A stretch of DNA of 10,465 nt. Origin: Dunaliella salina. Its lineage: Eukaryota > Chlorophyta > Chlorophyceae > Chlamydomonadales > Dunaliellaceae. Every line of letters starts with the position of its first letter. Within the stretch, counting starts at the first letter, position 1. The notes below the pieces were generated by a model. The model saw only the letters and a list, made by a program, of their open reading frames with translations, did not search any database and had not been told where the DNA came from. Both the position numbers and the translations under genes were made by a program. Of this stretch, positions 1 through 7,199 are shown piece by piece. The DNA is taken from the NCBI GenBank assembly GCA_002284615.2, contig MU069859.1:239305-249769 (forward strand), in the 5' to 3' direction.

Positions 1-950
1 TTTTCCTTGTGTGGAAGGCCATTCAGATCACGCGTGCCTCTCTCATCCCATCCATTGTTATCATTCCCTCAGTGGTAAACACGATTCTCTGAGACATGGC
101 TCTTTGGCAGCTGGCTTGCGATCCCTTCCCAAGTCGATCCTGTGCTGAACTAGCAGCGTGTATTGAACTAGCAATGTGCCAAATTGTTGTCTCTTATTTA
201 ATTCCTGTCGTGGATAATTTGTTTTCCTACCGAAAACTCAATCAAGATCCAGATCAAGATCCTCTAGATTTTCTAACAACATTCCATATCCTACATAAGA
301 AATCAAATGTATCGATGAATGCTAGATATCTCCAGGTGGCGCAGCTCCCGACTAGCCCAGAAATTGGGCCGGCAATGGAGCACATCCTTGCCTCAAGCGC
401 TCTGAGCCCGGGAGCTCGTACATTAAAAATTCAGTGGGACAACCGCTAGACTTGTCTGGCAGCCAAGTTGAGTTAGGTGGTCCTACATATGCCGACTTGC
501 CCTTATTTCAATTTATATAATATTCATGAAAAATATGCATGTGGTGGAACGGACTTAACGGACTTACGGCTTACTCGAGCTCATGTGCTTTACTCCCTTG
601 ATCTATGTTGGAAGTGTGTCCGCCTATTTTGTCCTCTCCTCTTTGGGGGATTTGAGGCCAGGCTGGAAGAGAAAAAAAGTGGAATCCTGCACAAGACACT
701 AACCAGCGCGCAATATGGAAACCTTAAGGTTCTCTGACTAGCAGGGGCTTCACCAAATGGCTTTCAAAACCTAGACACATCTATTCTAAGCCAGGAACAG
801 ATGTGAACCTGAGCAAATGAGGGTCGTTAGCCATATATACGTTAGGCCGAGAAAGTGACGCGGCCAGAACAGCATCTTGACACCCCATGGCCATGCACAG
901 GTTGTTGAGGGAAGAAAGATGTTGATGCTGTGGGGCACAGCAATAAACAG
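1..950. other. No recognisable gene
   Basis: I see no convincing gene or repeat here. The longest open frame (96-449, plus, 117 codons) has no motif I recognise, no family-like composition and no evident splice context; a frame of this length is expected by chance in DNA of this base composition. A tiny tandem occurs near 551-567, where 'cggactta' is repeated with one base between. Single exons of a host gene cannot be excluded by eye. Confidence 0.5.
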
Positions 951-1087
951 GCTGAAGCTTCAGCTTGTAGACAGACTTCAGGGTGTCAGTCTGACCCTTG
1001 CAGGGCCCGGGTTCCCAGCCCTACCCTTGCCGGCAATGCTGGTGGCAAATAGGCTTGACTTTGCATGCTTTGTGCACGGATGCTGGG

Positions 1088-1112
1088 CTGATAGCTATCA
1101 GTCTATAGACTG
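1088..1112. repeat. Two overlapping 14-bp perfect palindromes
   Basis: The sequences ctgatagctatcag (1088-1101) and cagtctatagactg (1099-1112) are each perfectly self-complementary and share three bases. They lie just beyond the likely 3' side of the minus-strand retrotransposon fragment at 1290-1840, so they might be part of its 3' untranslated structure, but nothing shows this directly. Another 14-bp palindrome, gctgaagcttcagc, lies at 951-964. Confidence 0.7.
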
Positions 1113-1289
1113 ACCTGGCGTGGCACTGCTGGCTTCCTCCTCCAAGGGCCGGGTGTGCTTTCTCAAACGTGGGCTTCTTTAGGCAAGTATTACTAAGCTT
1201 GTTCACAGATGTACAAGGAGATGGTCTTGTTACGAGTTCTCACAGACATAAAGTCCTCCCAAAACAGCCTCTGCTGTGTTGCCAAAAGG

Positions 1290-1840
1290 ATAAACACCAA
1301 ACCCACAACTCTTGCCATGACATGTGCTCCTGGATGCCCAAATTCTCCATGTCCCGCTCTCTGCCACGCGCCCAGCAAACCTTCCCCTATAAGTGTCCAG
1401 GAAATGAATAGCGTCCCTGCTGCTGCATTAATGGTTGTCAATTTCTGGAGAGCACAGTAACTAAGCTGGGATGCTGGTGATCCAGGTTTTTGCTTGGTCA
1501 GGGCCAGACTGGCAAGATGTTTGATCATGTGCTCATAATGGATAGAGCCAGCCACTCCAATCTTGATGACATGCGCAGTCACCTTGCTGTTCCTGTTGAG
1601 CTTCGAGTCTGGTTATAGTGTGAGATTGTTGAGCTGTTGCAGTTTCCACGTGATGAAAGGGTTCGTGCCAGGCCAAATTTTAGTTCAACAAGGGGGATGT
1701 CCCTGTCCTGACTTTGAGGGATATGTGAAGGAACTTGTTAGCCTGGGATGGCAACAGTGCTGGTGCTGCACCTGCCCATTGCAGATGCATGCCTCCTGAA
1801 CGTTCCAAGAGAATATTATGAAGAATGGACTTGCCATTTT
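1290..1840 (-). mobile_element. RLE non-LTR retrotransposon 3' fragment (copy A)
   Basis: This is a decayed C-terminal part of the RLE-type retrotransposon polyprotein, read on the minus strand. The endonuclease segment RDIPLVELKF lies at 1675-1704 and keeps the E-x-K of a PD-(D/E)XK nuclease (ELK codons 1678-1686). After a frameshift comes a segment ending TITRLEAQQEQQ, and after another the tail GVAGSIHYEHMIKHL...LQKLTTINAA at about 1437-1560. The tail aligns without gaps with GVAGTIYNPYTIYP...VKTLTKISTT of the plus-strand copy at 2143-2830, and RDIPLVELK aligns with RDIHLIELK there. The upstream 'RPD' strand of the nuclease is not clearly preserved. The tail frame stays open to 1193, probably through former 3' untranslated sequence. 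The copy is inactive: it has at least two frameshifts and no RT. Confidence 0.72.
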
Positions 1841-2027
1841 GATATGCAAAAGCCAGTTTCCCTTGAGTAATGTGAGAAAAGTTAACCTTACTCATGGCGA
1901 TCTGGCTGAAGAAGTACATTAAAAGCTTGGAAATAATCCATTGCAAACCTTTCCACCATAACCTCCACCACCACCAGCTGTCATCTTGCTCTCCTTATCG
2001 TTTCTTAATGATCTTCTGTCTCCGCCT

Positions 2028-2043
2028 GAGACACTTGTCTCAG
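2028..2043. repeat. Short perfect inverted repeat
   Basis: The sequence tgagaca-ct-tgtctca forms two 7-bp arms around a two-base centre. It lies between the head-to-head retrotransposon copies A and B. No function can be assigned. Confidence 0.5.
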
Positions 2044-2142
2044 TCTGAACTCTGTGGTGTGATGCGTGATCATACGTACGTGGTCATACCATCTTTCAGC
2101 CAGTAAGCTAAGCTGCCCCCGCAAGTACTGTACTATGTAAGT

Positions 2143-2830
2143 TACCCCCTCTGTGGTGCACCTGATAGCACCTCCCATACCCTACTCAGATGCACTTTTC
2201 CACAGATAAAGAACACGAATTGCACTATAAAGCACTTAGTTTTTGTGGTGAAGCAACCAGCAAAGGAGACTTAGGACTCTACATTGTCTATGGATGCATG
2301 CAATACAGAGAGGCTATGCTCCCGGGAGATGGAAGTTCCAAAAAGTGTCCAAAAAACATTCTACATTGGCTGTTTCCATCTAGGAAACCACCAAGTACAC
2401 AACTCAGTCGCCCTGATGGCATTATAGTGTTGCCACTTGAGGGCAGAGACACCATACATCATCCGCAGCATATGAATCCCAGGGCCAGAGATATCCACCT
2501 CATTGAGCTAAAATTGTGTTCCGACAACAAACCTGAACAAGCTCTCCACACTGCACAAAATAAGCACAGACACGCTATTGAGAGTTGATGCAAAACAACT
2601 CTTTGGGGCGCACACCGCAATAATCGAGTTACATTACAAACCGCACTAATTGGGGTTGCTGGAACTATCTACAACCCATACACAATTTATCCCCCTTGTT
2701 AACTTGGCCATACACAAGACAAAGCCCACAAAAACTGCGAAAGAACTCCACCATCATGCTGTCAAGACCCTAACAAAAATTAGCACCACCAAACATGCCA
2801 TCCAATTTAGCAACACAAGCAATTGGGAAT
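2143..2830 (+). mobile_element. RLE non-LTR retrotransposon 3' fragment (copy B)
   Basis: This copy has the most complete endonuclease in the window. At 2143-2193 it encodes YPLCGAPDSTSHTLLRC, a CX2CX7HX4C zinc knuckle whose first Cys codon has become Tyr (tac). After a frameshift, 2190-2588 is one open frame: a segment ending ATSKGDLGLYIVYGC, then the nuclease core SRPDGIIVLP (Asp codon 2415-2417) and RDIHLIELKLC (Glu 2505-2507, Lys 2511-2513), giving PD-X29-E-x-K. After another stretch with stops comes GVAGTIYNPYTIYP (about 2653-2694). The reading then shifts at a C-run to LVNLAIHKTKPTKTAKELHH... ending near 2820. In RLE-class elements this nuclease nicks the target for target-primed reverse transcription. 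The copy lacks RT and RNase H and is 5'-truncated or eroded before about 2140. Restriction-like folds are divergent, so the nuclease call rests on the motif pair plus order after the zinc knuckle. Confidence 0.8.
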
Positions 2831-2833
2831 CGG

Positions 2834-2862
2834 AGGGCGGGGGGGGGGAAGGGGGGGGGTAT
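2834..2862. repeat. Poly-G tract
   Basis: A G-run interrupted by a c, two a's and a t follows directly on the end of the copy B coding remnant. Such tracts are prone to sequencing and assembly error, so its exact length is unreliable. Confidence 0.75.
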
Positions 2863-2952
2863 GGGGCGGTCTGCCAGCGCTGGCTGTTGGGTCATTCCTT
2901 CATGCACGCTGGTTGTGTCCAGCGTAAACTTTTTCTTTACATAATAAATAAT

Positions 2953-3004
2953 AACCCTTTCCTTTCCTATCCTTTCCCTTCCTTTCCTTTCCTTTATTCT
3001 CCTT
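2953..3004. repeat. Polypyrimidine (CCTTT-like) microsatellite
   Basis: An imperfect CCTTT/CCTTTC repeat of about 50 bases, almost purely pyrimidine on the plus strand. It lies some 130 bases after the end of copy B coding sequence. It could be a simple-repeat tail or an independent microsatellite; the sequence does not decide. Confidence 0.75.
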
Positions 3005-3065
3005 TGAAAAAATTGAAATTTAAAATTTCTATGCTTCACCTCGAGGGTCACAGAGCGTGCTTTAA

Positions 3066-3161
3066 GGAAAGGACACTCCAGCCTATACCCGAGCGCCCCC
3101 ACCAATTAGACCCGGAGAGGACACCTCAGCCTATAACGAAGCGCCCTCACCAGGAACCCAC
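3066..3161 (+). repeat. Diverged 48-bp tandem repeat, two units
   Basis: Units 3066-3113 and 3114-3161 match at roughly 35 of 48 positions. Both read gga-a/g-aggacac...cagcctata...agcgccc.cacca. Because 48 is divisible by three, one plus-strand frame reads it as ERTLQPIPERPHQLDP then ERTPQPITKRPHQEPT. I know no family with this repeat, and the frame begins within transposon debris, so I do not call a protein. Confidence 0.75.
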
Positions 3162-3201
3162 GACCTCCTCCACCGCACCCCCGCAGGAGCAATGCGACTG
3201 A

Positions 3202-3229
3202 GCCACGCCAGGTTCGCCACGCCAGGTTT
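3202..3229. repeat. 14-bp tandem dimer
   Basis: gccacgccaggttc is followed immediately by gccacgccaggttt, two units with one difference. It is a minor tandem duplication with no evident function. Confidence 0.8.
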
Positions 3230-3425
3230 GCCTTCCTTTTTGACCACAATAGCTCAATTTCCTTTATTCATCTGAAGAGTGTTCAACTCCTGCGCGATCT
3301 TCCCTTTTTTTTCTGCTCGAGACAGGGAAACACAACTTGCTGAACTGGGATATTATCCAGTCAACTGCCACCACAACATGTAGGCACACTTTCCAGACTG
3401 AGCAGCTGCAGGAATCCAAAAAGGA

Positions 3426-3532
3426 TTGACAGCGGATCGCATCAAGAATGTTCAGCATTACCTCCCGTGATGCTTGGGGGCTGGTAACCCTTGCGTAGCT
3501 TTTCCTTTCCCTTACCCTTTTGACAGCGGATC
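3426..3532 (+). mobile_element. 5'-truncated SINE with 13-bp target duplication (copy 2)
   Basis: The 81-bp insert 3439-3519 lies between two exact copies of ttgacagcggatc (3426-3438 and 3520-3532), the expected footprint of LINE-mediated insertion. The insert holds a 21-base stretch, ccgtgatg through ctggt, identical to the minus-strand SINE at 5483-5690, followed in both by cttgcgtagctt and a tttccctta end. The tRNA-like head is absent, as expected for a 5'-truncated insertion. The tail here is longer (tttcctttcccttaccctt). The insert interrupts an open frame on the minus strand (3264-3671), which is therefore not a real gene in its present form. Confidence 0.8.
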
Positions 3533-3838
3533 CTAGCGCAGCTTCTTGGTCGATAGACAGGGAAAAACTGTCTTTCAAAGACATCAAGGTAATGACTACA
3601 CAATTGATCTCCTGGTTTTGCTGAGCCTTACCAGATGTTATGCAGAAAAAATGGCCTCCGCTTGGCCACACGCTTCATCCTTGATAACAATCACTAAGGT
3701 CTGGCACTTGTGTCATCATGCGTCACTTTGCGTACAGTGTTCAAGTGTTTAACAAATGATTGGCACACTGTACAAGAAAAAATGAAAAAAAATCTACACA
3801 GGTCAGAAACCGCATGCATTAAGGGAAGGTCCACTAAA
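3533..3838. other. No recognisable feature
   Basis: I see no gene, RNA or repeat that I can support here. The stretch includes an A-rich run near 3776-3794. The open frames overlapping it carry no known motif. Confidence 0.5.
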
Positions 3839-3839
3839 T

Positions 3840-4500
3840 AACAAGCGAGCAAGCTAGCAAGCTAGCAGTGGCCTCACCAGAAGGCCCTCATGGCCCACAC
3901 TAGGCACAGCTAGCCTAGGAGCGAGCCAGAGACAGAGCTAATGAGGATCTTGGGCACTGTCCGCCATGCTCCGCTGCACATGCTGTACAAGCCAAAGAGC
4001 ACATTGTTCTGGACTTCTCCTTAACTGGATCTGCAAAATTAGTAACGACTTGGACATGAACACAGGATCTCAGTTCCAGCGTCTGTTTCATTCTGCATCC
4101 CTCATGTAGTGTTCCACATCTTAGAGACCTCATGTATCAGCCTCATATCCCTGGATCAGCCAAGTTTGTGTCAGCGTGCCTGAATCCTGTGACTGAGCTC
4201 CGTGTTTTGCGCTTGCTCTCCAGGTTAGAGTGGGCTGAGCTACCTGAAGCTGCCTGCGTAAGAAAGGTGGCTCGCAATCCTTACCTGCCAGTGTGCTTAC
4301 ATGGTCCTCCTGGAAAGAGGTCAATGTGGACAAGGTGGTGCAAGGCAGGAGGTATAAATGAGCCTGAGCCCGCAGGCACATGCTTCACGACCCACTAAAG
4401 CCTCACTTGGTGTCTCCTGCCAGCTCCTGCTAGGAGTCCTTGCTAGGCTTAGGCTGTGAGCCTCAGTCATGAGCTTCTAGCTAGCTTGCTTGCTATTGGA
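3840..4500. other. Unassigned region bounded by weak inverted repeat
   Basis: The left flank (about 3845-3920) contains tandem gcaagcta units and agctagcctaggagc. The right flank (about 4413-4497) contains ctcctgctagg, gctaggcttaggctgtg and ctagctagcttgcttgct, which resemble the reverse complement of the left flank in the same order. No target duplication is visible. The interior has weakly protein-like frames on the plus strand, for example DLDMNTGSQFQRLFHSASLM near 4040-4107 and SAKFVSACLNPVTELRVL near 4156-4209, separated by a frameshift. These might be eroded transposon coding sequence, but I cannot name a family. Confidence 0.3.
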
Positions 4501-4560
4501 GGTTCTCTTGATGCACACTGCTGGACCCAGTTTGGGGTGCCTCTCCTTTTTCCTTTCTGT

Positions 4561-4578
4561 TTTCTTCTTCTTCTTCTC
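4561..4578. repeat. (TTC)n microsatellite
   Basis: About five consecutive ttc units. It is a short simple repeat with no evident role. Confidence 0.85.
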
Positions 4579-4598
4579 AATGAAATGCGCAACAGTTG

Positions 4599-4624
4599 TG
4601 AATTGTGGGTATGAATTGTGGGTC
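4599..4624. repeat. 13-bp tandem dimer
   Basis: tgaattgtgggta is followed directly by tgaattgtgggtc, two units with one difference at the last base. Confidence 0.85.
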
Positions 4625-4740
4625 TGAGCTACCCATGGATATCGGCTGCCTGCCGCACACCAGACAGTTAGCTTTGAACAGATACTAACAGATAGGCCAT
4701 GGCCATGTACTATGCTCTGGCTAAATTATGAACATACTCT

Positions 4741-5090
4741 TCCTGCCTGCACCCGTATGCTAACCTGTATGCCAGCCAAATTTGGAGCACTAGTTATTTG
4801 GAACAGGAAGATGAGATGGACTGGCTCATGCAAACTGTGCATTGGGGCTTGCTGAAGTGTATTACAGGGGTTGAGCACAATAAACCAAATCGAGCAGTGT
4901 TGCATGAATTCATGCGGGTTAGAGCCGCTGCAGTTCTATTGGTTTCATGAAGCTGTCTGGTTTCACAATGCTTCATTGCGCTGCAAAAGCAAAACTCTTT
5001 TCAAGGTACTCGGAAGAGATGCTAATCTGAGTAGTTTTTCTTACTGATGTTGGGCATTCACAGTTTTTGGCTGCATGCACAGGCTTTATT
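4741..5090 (+). mobile_element. Post-RT fragment of a non-LTR retrotransposon
   Basis: Two overlapping plus-strand frames read as one protein with a frameshift. The first (4741-4950) gives NLYASQIWSTSYLEQEDEMD and then a segment with LLKCITGV and NRAVLHE. The second (4913-5044) gives CGLEPLQFYWFHEAVWFHNA, then SLRCKSKTLFKVL, and continues after a stop as CWAFTVFG. The pattern of YA-x-x-x-W, a LLK-x-I-x-GV block, 'P-x-x-AVL-x-E' and 'EPLQFYWF-x-x-A' matches, as I recall it, the region just after the reverse transcriptase in non-LTR retrotransposons, where ancestral elements read 'GCEVWG...LGV...VL.E.G..PL...W'. It differs from the RLE family copies elsewhere in the window, which do not include this region, so whether both come from one element is open. 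It is a pseudogene fragment with at least one frameshift and one in-frame stop. Confidence 0.68.
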
Positions 5091-5470
5091 ATTACTAAGC
5101 CTGAGTAAAGGCATCCCTAACACTCTGTGTTCACTTGGGCCATGTAATACACCTGATATCTCATGCTTATATGTGCACATGACAGGCTGCATGGGCGGTT
5201 GCTCTTTTAGAGGGTTTCCGGTTGCTCTTATGGGGCATGCGTGCATTGCATTGGCCAGTGACACATGACCAGTGGCGCCAAGAATTGAAGGACAAAGCAT
5301 ATTATGACCACATCTGACGTTGCCTTTTACTTATTTTTAGAGTAATGCTGTCCTCTACTTCTCTGAACGACTTGTGGGAACACTGAAGTTTGATTTTCTG
5401 GAATCTGACGTTTTCTGAGATCCCGGTGAAGTGCGAGTGGAAACACATTGCATGCTTGTTTCGTGATGAG
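5091..5470. other. No recognisable feature
   Basis: I see no gene or repeat that I can support between the retrotransposon remnant ending near 5090 and the SINE duplication starting at 5473. The two overlapping open frames of 73 and 80 codons on opposite strands (5047-5268 and 5058-5300) have no recognisable motif. Confidence 0.5.
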
Positions 5471-5472
5471 TG

Positions 5473-5700
5473 ACAGTGTGTAAGGGAAAGCTACGCAAGC
5501 GGGACCAGCCCCCAAGCATCACGGAAGGAACAACCTTGCTGCGAACAACGTATTGAACCTGCAGAGGTCCGCCCACCCGGGCTTGAACCCGGGACCACCT
5601 CCGTCACTGAAGGCTCCCGGGAGAGGCGCAACTGATGGACCACACAGAATCCTCTATCCCCTGTCTTTCGGGGACTCCTGGTCGAGGCGTACAGTGTGTA
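5473..5700 (-). mobile_element. tRNA-like SINE with 10-bp target duplication (copy 1)
   Basis: The 208-bp insert 5483-5690 lies between exact copies of acagtgtgta (5473-5482 and 5691-5700). Read on the minus strand, it has an A-box-like tggtccatcagttg (5629-5642) and a B box ggttcaagccc (5579-5589) about 50 bases apart, the internal RNA polymerase III promoter layout of tRNA-derived SINEs. The B box sits in a cccggg...cccggg stem. A leader of about 48 bases precedes the A box and contains a gtcccc/gggga hairpin, which is longer than in a simple tRNA head. The tRNA-unrelated body shares a 21-base identical stretch and a tttccctta 3' end with the insert at 3439-3519. No T-run terminator follows. 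The head does not fold as a functional tRNA: the T-arm is one base off register. I cannot assign the parent tRNA. Confidence 0.75.
5579..5642 (-). promoter_or_regulatory. Internal Pol III promoter (A and B boxes) of the SINE
   Basis: The A-box-like element is at 5629-5642 and the B box at 5579-5589. The B box fits the GGTTCRANNCC consensus well. The A box fits only loosely, so activity is not implied. Confidence 0.6.
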
Positions 5701-5761
5701 TGATTCTATGTAGCAATTCACACTGTTGAACTCAGCACGTGGATTTTTTTCCATTTTTTAT

Positions 5762-5870
5762 ACAGTTGACATTTGTGCACAAGATTTGTTTGGCTTGGTT
5801 ACAGGCACCTTTTGCTTCTGCTAAGCTACCCTTTCAGGCAGGTACAGCTCCTTCAGTCCGTCCTATCCAG
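5762..5870. repeat. Dispersed repeat R, copy 1
   Basis: This stretch begins acagttgacattt (5762-5774), exactly as at 9067-9079. It then continues in parallel with that copy through interrupted matches including cttg.., ccaggt/acaggc, gcttctgctaagct/ccgctcagct, accc and aggc.gg. It is a diverged direct repeat about 3.3 kb from its partner. In the partner it lies directly next to the RLE retrotransposon copy D, so it may be a more 5' part of that element on the minus strand. Confidence 0.5.
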
Positions 5871-6109
5871 TCCTTCACTTTAGCCGAGCCAAAGTCGTGA
5901 TAAATTGTGTTAGATTTCAGAAAGATGCTGTGAAGTGTACAGAACACTGATGGTTTTCATGAGCACGGTGAGCACAAAAAAACTTGCTAAACATCACTTC
6001 TGTGTGGCACTCCCTTAAAAACCTATTTCAGCCTACTCCAGCAAGCTGACCTCCACCTCGAATACTCAAGATGCCCTGTCATTGTCACTGTCAAGAGACC
6101 CTGCTCTTC
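5871..6109. other. No recognisable feature
   Basis: Apart from the end of the preceding dispersed repeat, I see no gene, RNA or transposon signal I can support here. Confidence 0.45.
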
Positions 6110-6800
6110 CTACATCAACTAAGAAAAGGGAGAAACATCGGCTCAAAAGAGCCGCAAATTACCTTCACCATAAGGAAGGAGGAAAACCTAAGAGGAAGCT
6201 GGAAGATCTCAGGGATCACCCAACTCCCGGACGTGACTGCAAGAGGTTATTGTTTTCAATAGCATGCCCAGAAGTGACAAGTTTGTTTGCAAACTGGGCA
6301 GAATGGGCATTCGCTCTTGAGTCCCATGGCTAGTCGGTAGTCAAGGCCTGAATGTTACCTCCGTGCCGCTTTCAACTCTCATTTAGGCATTTTATCCTTG
6401 CAGTGCTTGATTTCAATTAGTTGCATATGTCGTTGGTTTGCATGCAGCTGATGATATTGTCTTACTTGGGTAGATGTGTTGGTCGTGCTTGTAGGCCTGT
6501 GTCCGCTGTGTAAAATGGTGAGAAGAAGGAGCAAAAGAATTCACATGATTGGCATGGCAAGGGGTGACCAAAATGATACCGGGGTGACCAAAATGATACC
6601 GGGGTGACCAAAATGATACTGGCTGGAGGTCTGGCTCTCGTGGGGAATCTGAAAGGGAAGATGTAAGAAGGCATTATTCTGCTTGAAGCATGAGCAGGGA
6701 TTTGAAGGTTGTGCAGTGATAGCCAATCATCACTTCCTATTTATGTGTACACCAGATCTGCTCCCGGTGAGCTATTGCTCAAAAGATAAAAATAAACGAT
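6110..6800 (-). mobile_element. RLE non-LTR retrotransposon 3' fragment (copy E)
   Basis: Read on the minus strand from about 6800, the frame gives SPGADLVYT, a stop, then IGSDDWLSLHNLQIPAHASS (about 6693-6740) and RIMPSYIFPFRFPTRARPPA. This is the linker of the same family as DIGRADRLALQDLQIPEHA in the copy at 10300-10465. The nuclease strand follows as SIILVTP (about 6600-6620), but the expected RPD reads RPP, so the catalytic Asp is missing. That strand is triplicated as a 20-bp tandem repeat (6561-6620). Further on, LIEIKHCKDKMP (6385-6423, minus) keeps the E-x-K, with Glu-Ile-Lys at 6406-6414. From about 6430 down to 6110 the sequence is paralogous to 6825-7135, which suggests both are the element's 3' region. 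Stops and the triplication make it inactive. Confidence 0.78.
6561..6620 (-). repeat. 20-bp tandem triplication inside the endonuclease
   Basis: Three consecutive units of ggggtgaccaaaatgatacc occupy 6561-6580, 6581-6600 and 6601-6620; only the last base of the third differs. On the minus strand each unit encodes most of the nuclease strand IILVTP that follows the RPD position. Because 20 is not a multiple of three, each added unit shifts the frame. Confidence 0.95.
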
Positions 6801-6824
6801 CACATAGGCAGAGAAAACTTTTCT

Positions 6825-7135
6825 GACATCGATTAAGGAAAGAGAGACACATTGGCTCAAAGAGCCGCGATTCATCCTCACCTGAGGTTCTGAGGGTATT
6901 TAATGTGTATCTGGCGGATCTCTGGCAACACGTGGCCCCAGGTCTATGATAATGATTTGTTTTTATGGCATGTATGCGGACTTGAGTCCATGTGCATATT
7001 ATACAGAACGGGCATGGATCTTTTGCGCAAGTTTGGTAGATCCTTGTGGGCCAATCCAGGAGGCCTTATGAAGCTCAGTTTCAGACACTCAAGTATAATC
7101 AATTTAAAAGCAATATGCTTGAATTCCTAAGATTG
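6825..7135 (-). mobile_element. RLE retrotransposon 3'-region fragment (copy H)
   Basis: This stretch is a diverged direct copy of about 6110-6430. The clearest block is at 6832-6870, where attaagg-aaag-gaga-acat-ggctcaa-agagccgc matches 6118-6160 with few changes. Matching continues through gatctc.gg, gcatg, cagaa.gggcat and gtttca to gcttga.ttc. In copy E the far end of this segment codes for LIEIKHC; the corresponding position here reads LGIQAYC with the E-x-K lost. It therefore looks like a 5'-truncated 3' end of the same family, lying directly upstream of copy E in the same orientation. Shared sequence stops at gatgt (near 6826 and 6112 on the plus strand), which may mark the element's 3' terminus; no poly-A is visible. 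Confidence 0.5.
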
Positions 7136-7157
7136 AGAATCAATTGATGTATGTATG

Positions 7158-7196
7158 GGNGNNGGGGGGGGGGGGGGGGGNGGGGCNNGGGGGGGT
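7158..7196. repeat. Poly-G tract with unresolved bases
   Basis: A long G-run contains several N positions. It is a low-quality assembly point; real length and content are unknown. Confidence 0.9.
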
Positions 7197-7199
7197 AGA

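Noticed and set aside
96..449. 117-codon plus-strand open frame
   Set aside because: It has no recognisable motif or family-like pattern, and frames of this length are expected by chance; kept only as unassigned sequence.
1193..1582. 129-codon minus-strand frame as an independent gene
   Set aside because: Its first half is the conserved tail of the retrotransposon polyprotein (copy A); the rest is probably its former 3' untranslated sequence.
2650..3201. 183-codon plus-strand frame as a single protein
   Set aside because: It begins in the tail of retrotransposon copy B and then passes through poly-G, a polypyrimidine microsatellite and a tandem repeat; only the first part is coding-derived.
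3264..3671. 135-codon minus-strand open frame as a gene
   Set aside because: It runs straight through a SINE insertion with its 13-bp target duplication, so the frame is at best interrupted and most likely accidental.
3838..3870. A CRISPR-like or satellite array of gcaagcta units
   Set aside because: There are only two to three short units without spacers; it is a small tandem repeat.
5566..5645. A functional tRNA gene
   Set aside because: The B box is good, but the T-arm is out of register, no acceptor stem pairs in the right place, and the region is the head of a SINE bounded by target duplications.
6250..6302. A second zinc knuckle (CPFCPVCKQTCHFWAC) on the minus strand
   Set aside because: It resembles CX2CX7HX3C, but it lies downstream of the E-x-K block within the 3' region repeated at 6825-7135, where the His and last Cys are not kept; probably chance.
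6082..6333. Lys/Arg-rich 83-codon plus-strand frame
   Set aside because: It is antisense to the 3' region of retrotransposon copy E, and its paralogue at 6830-7130 has a frameshift and stops in the same frame.
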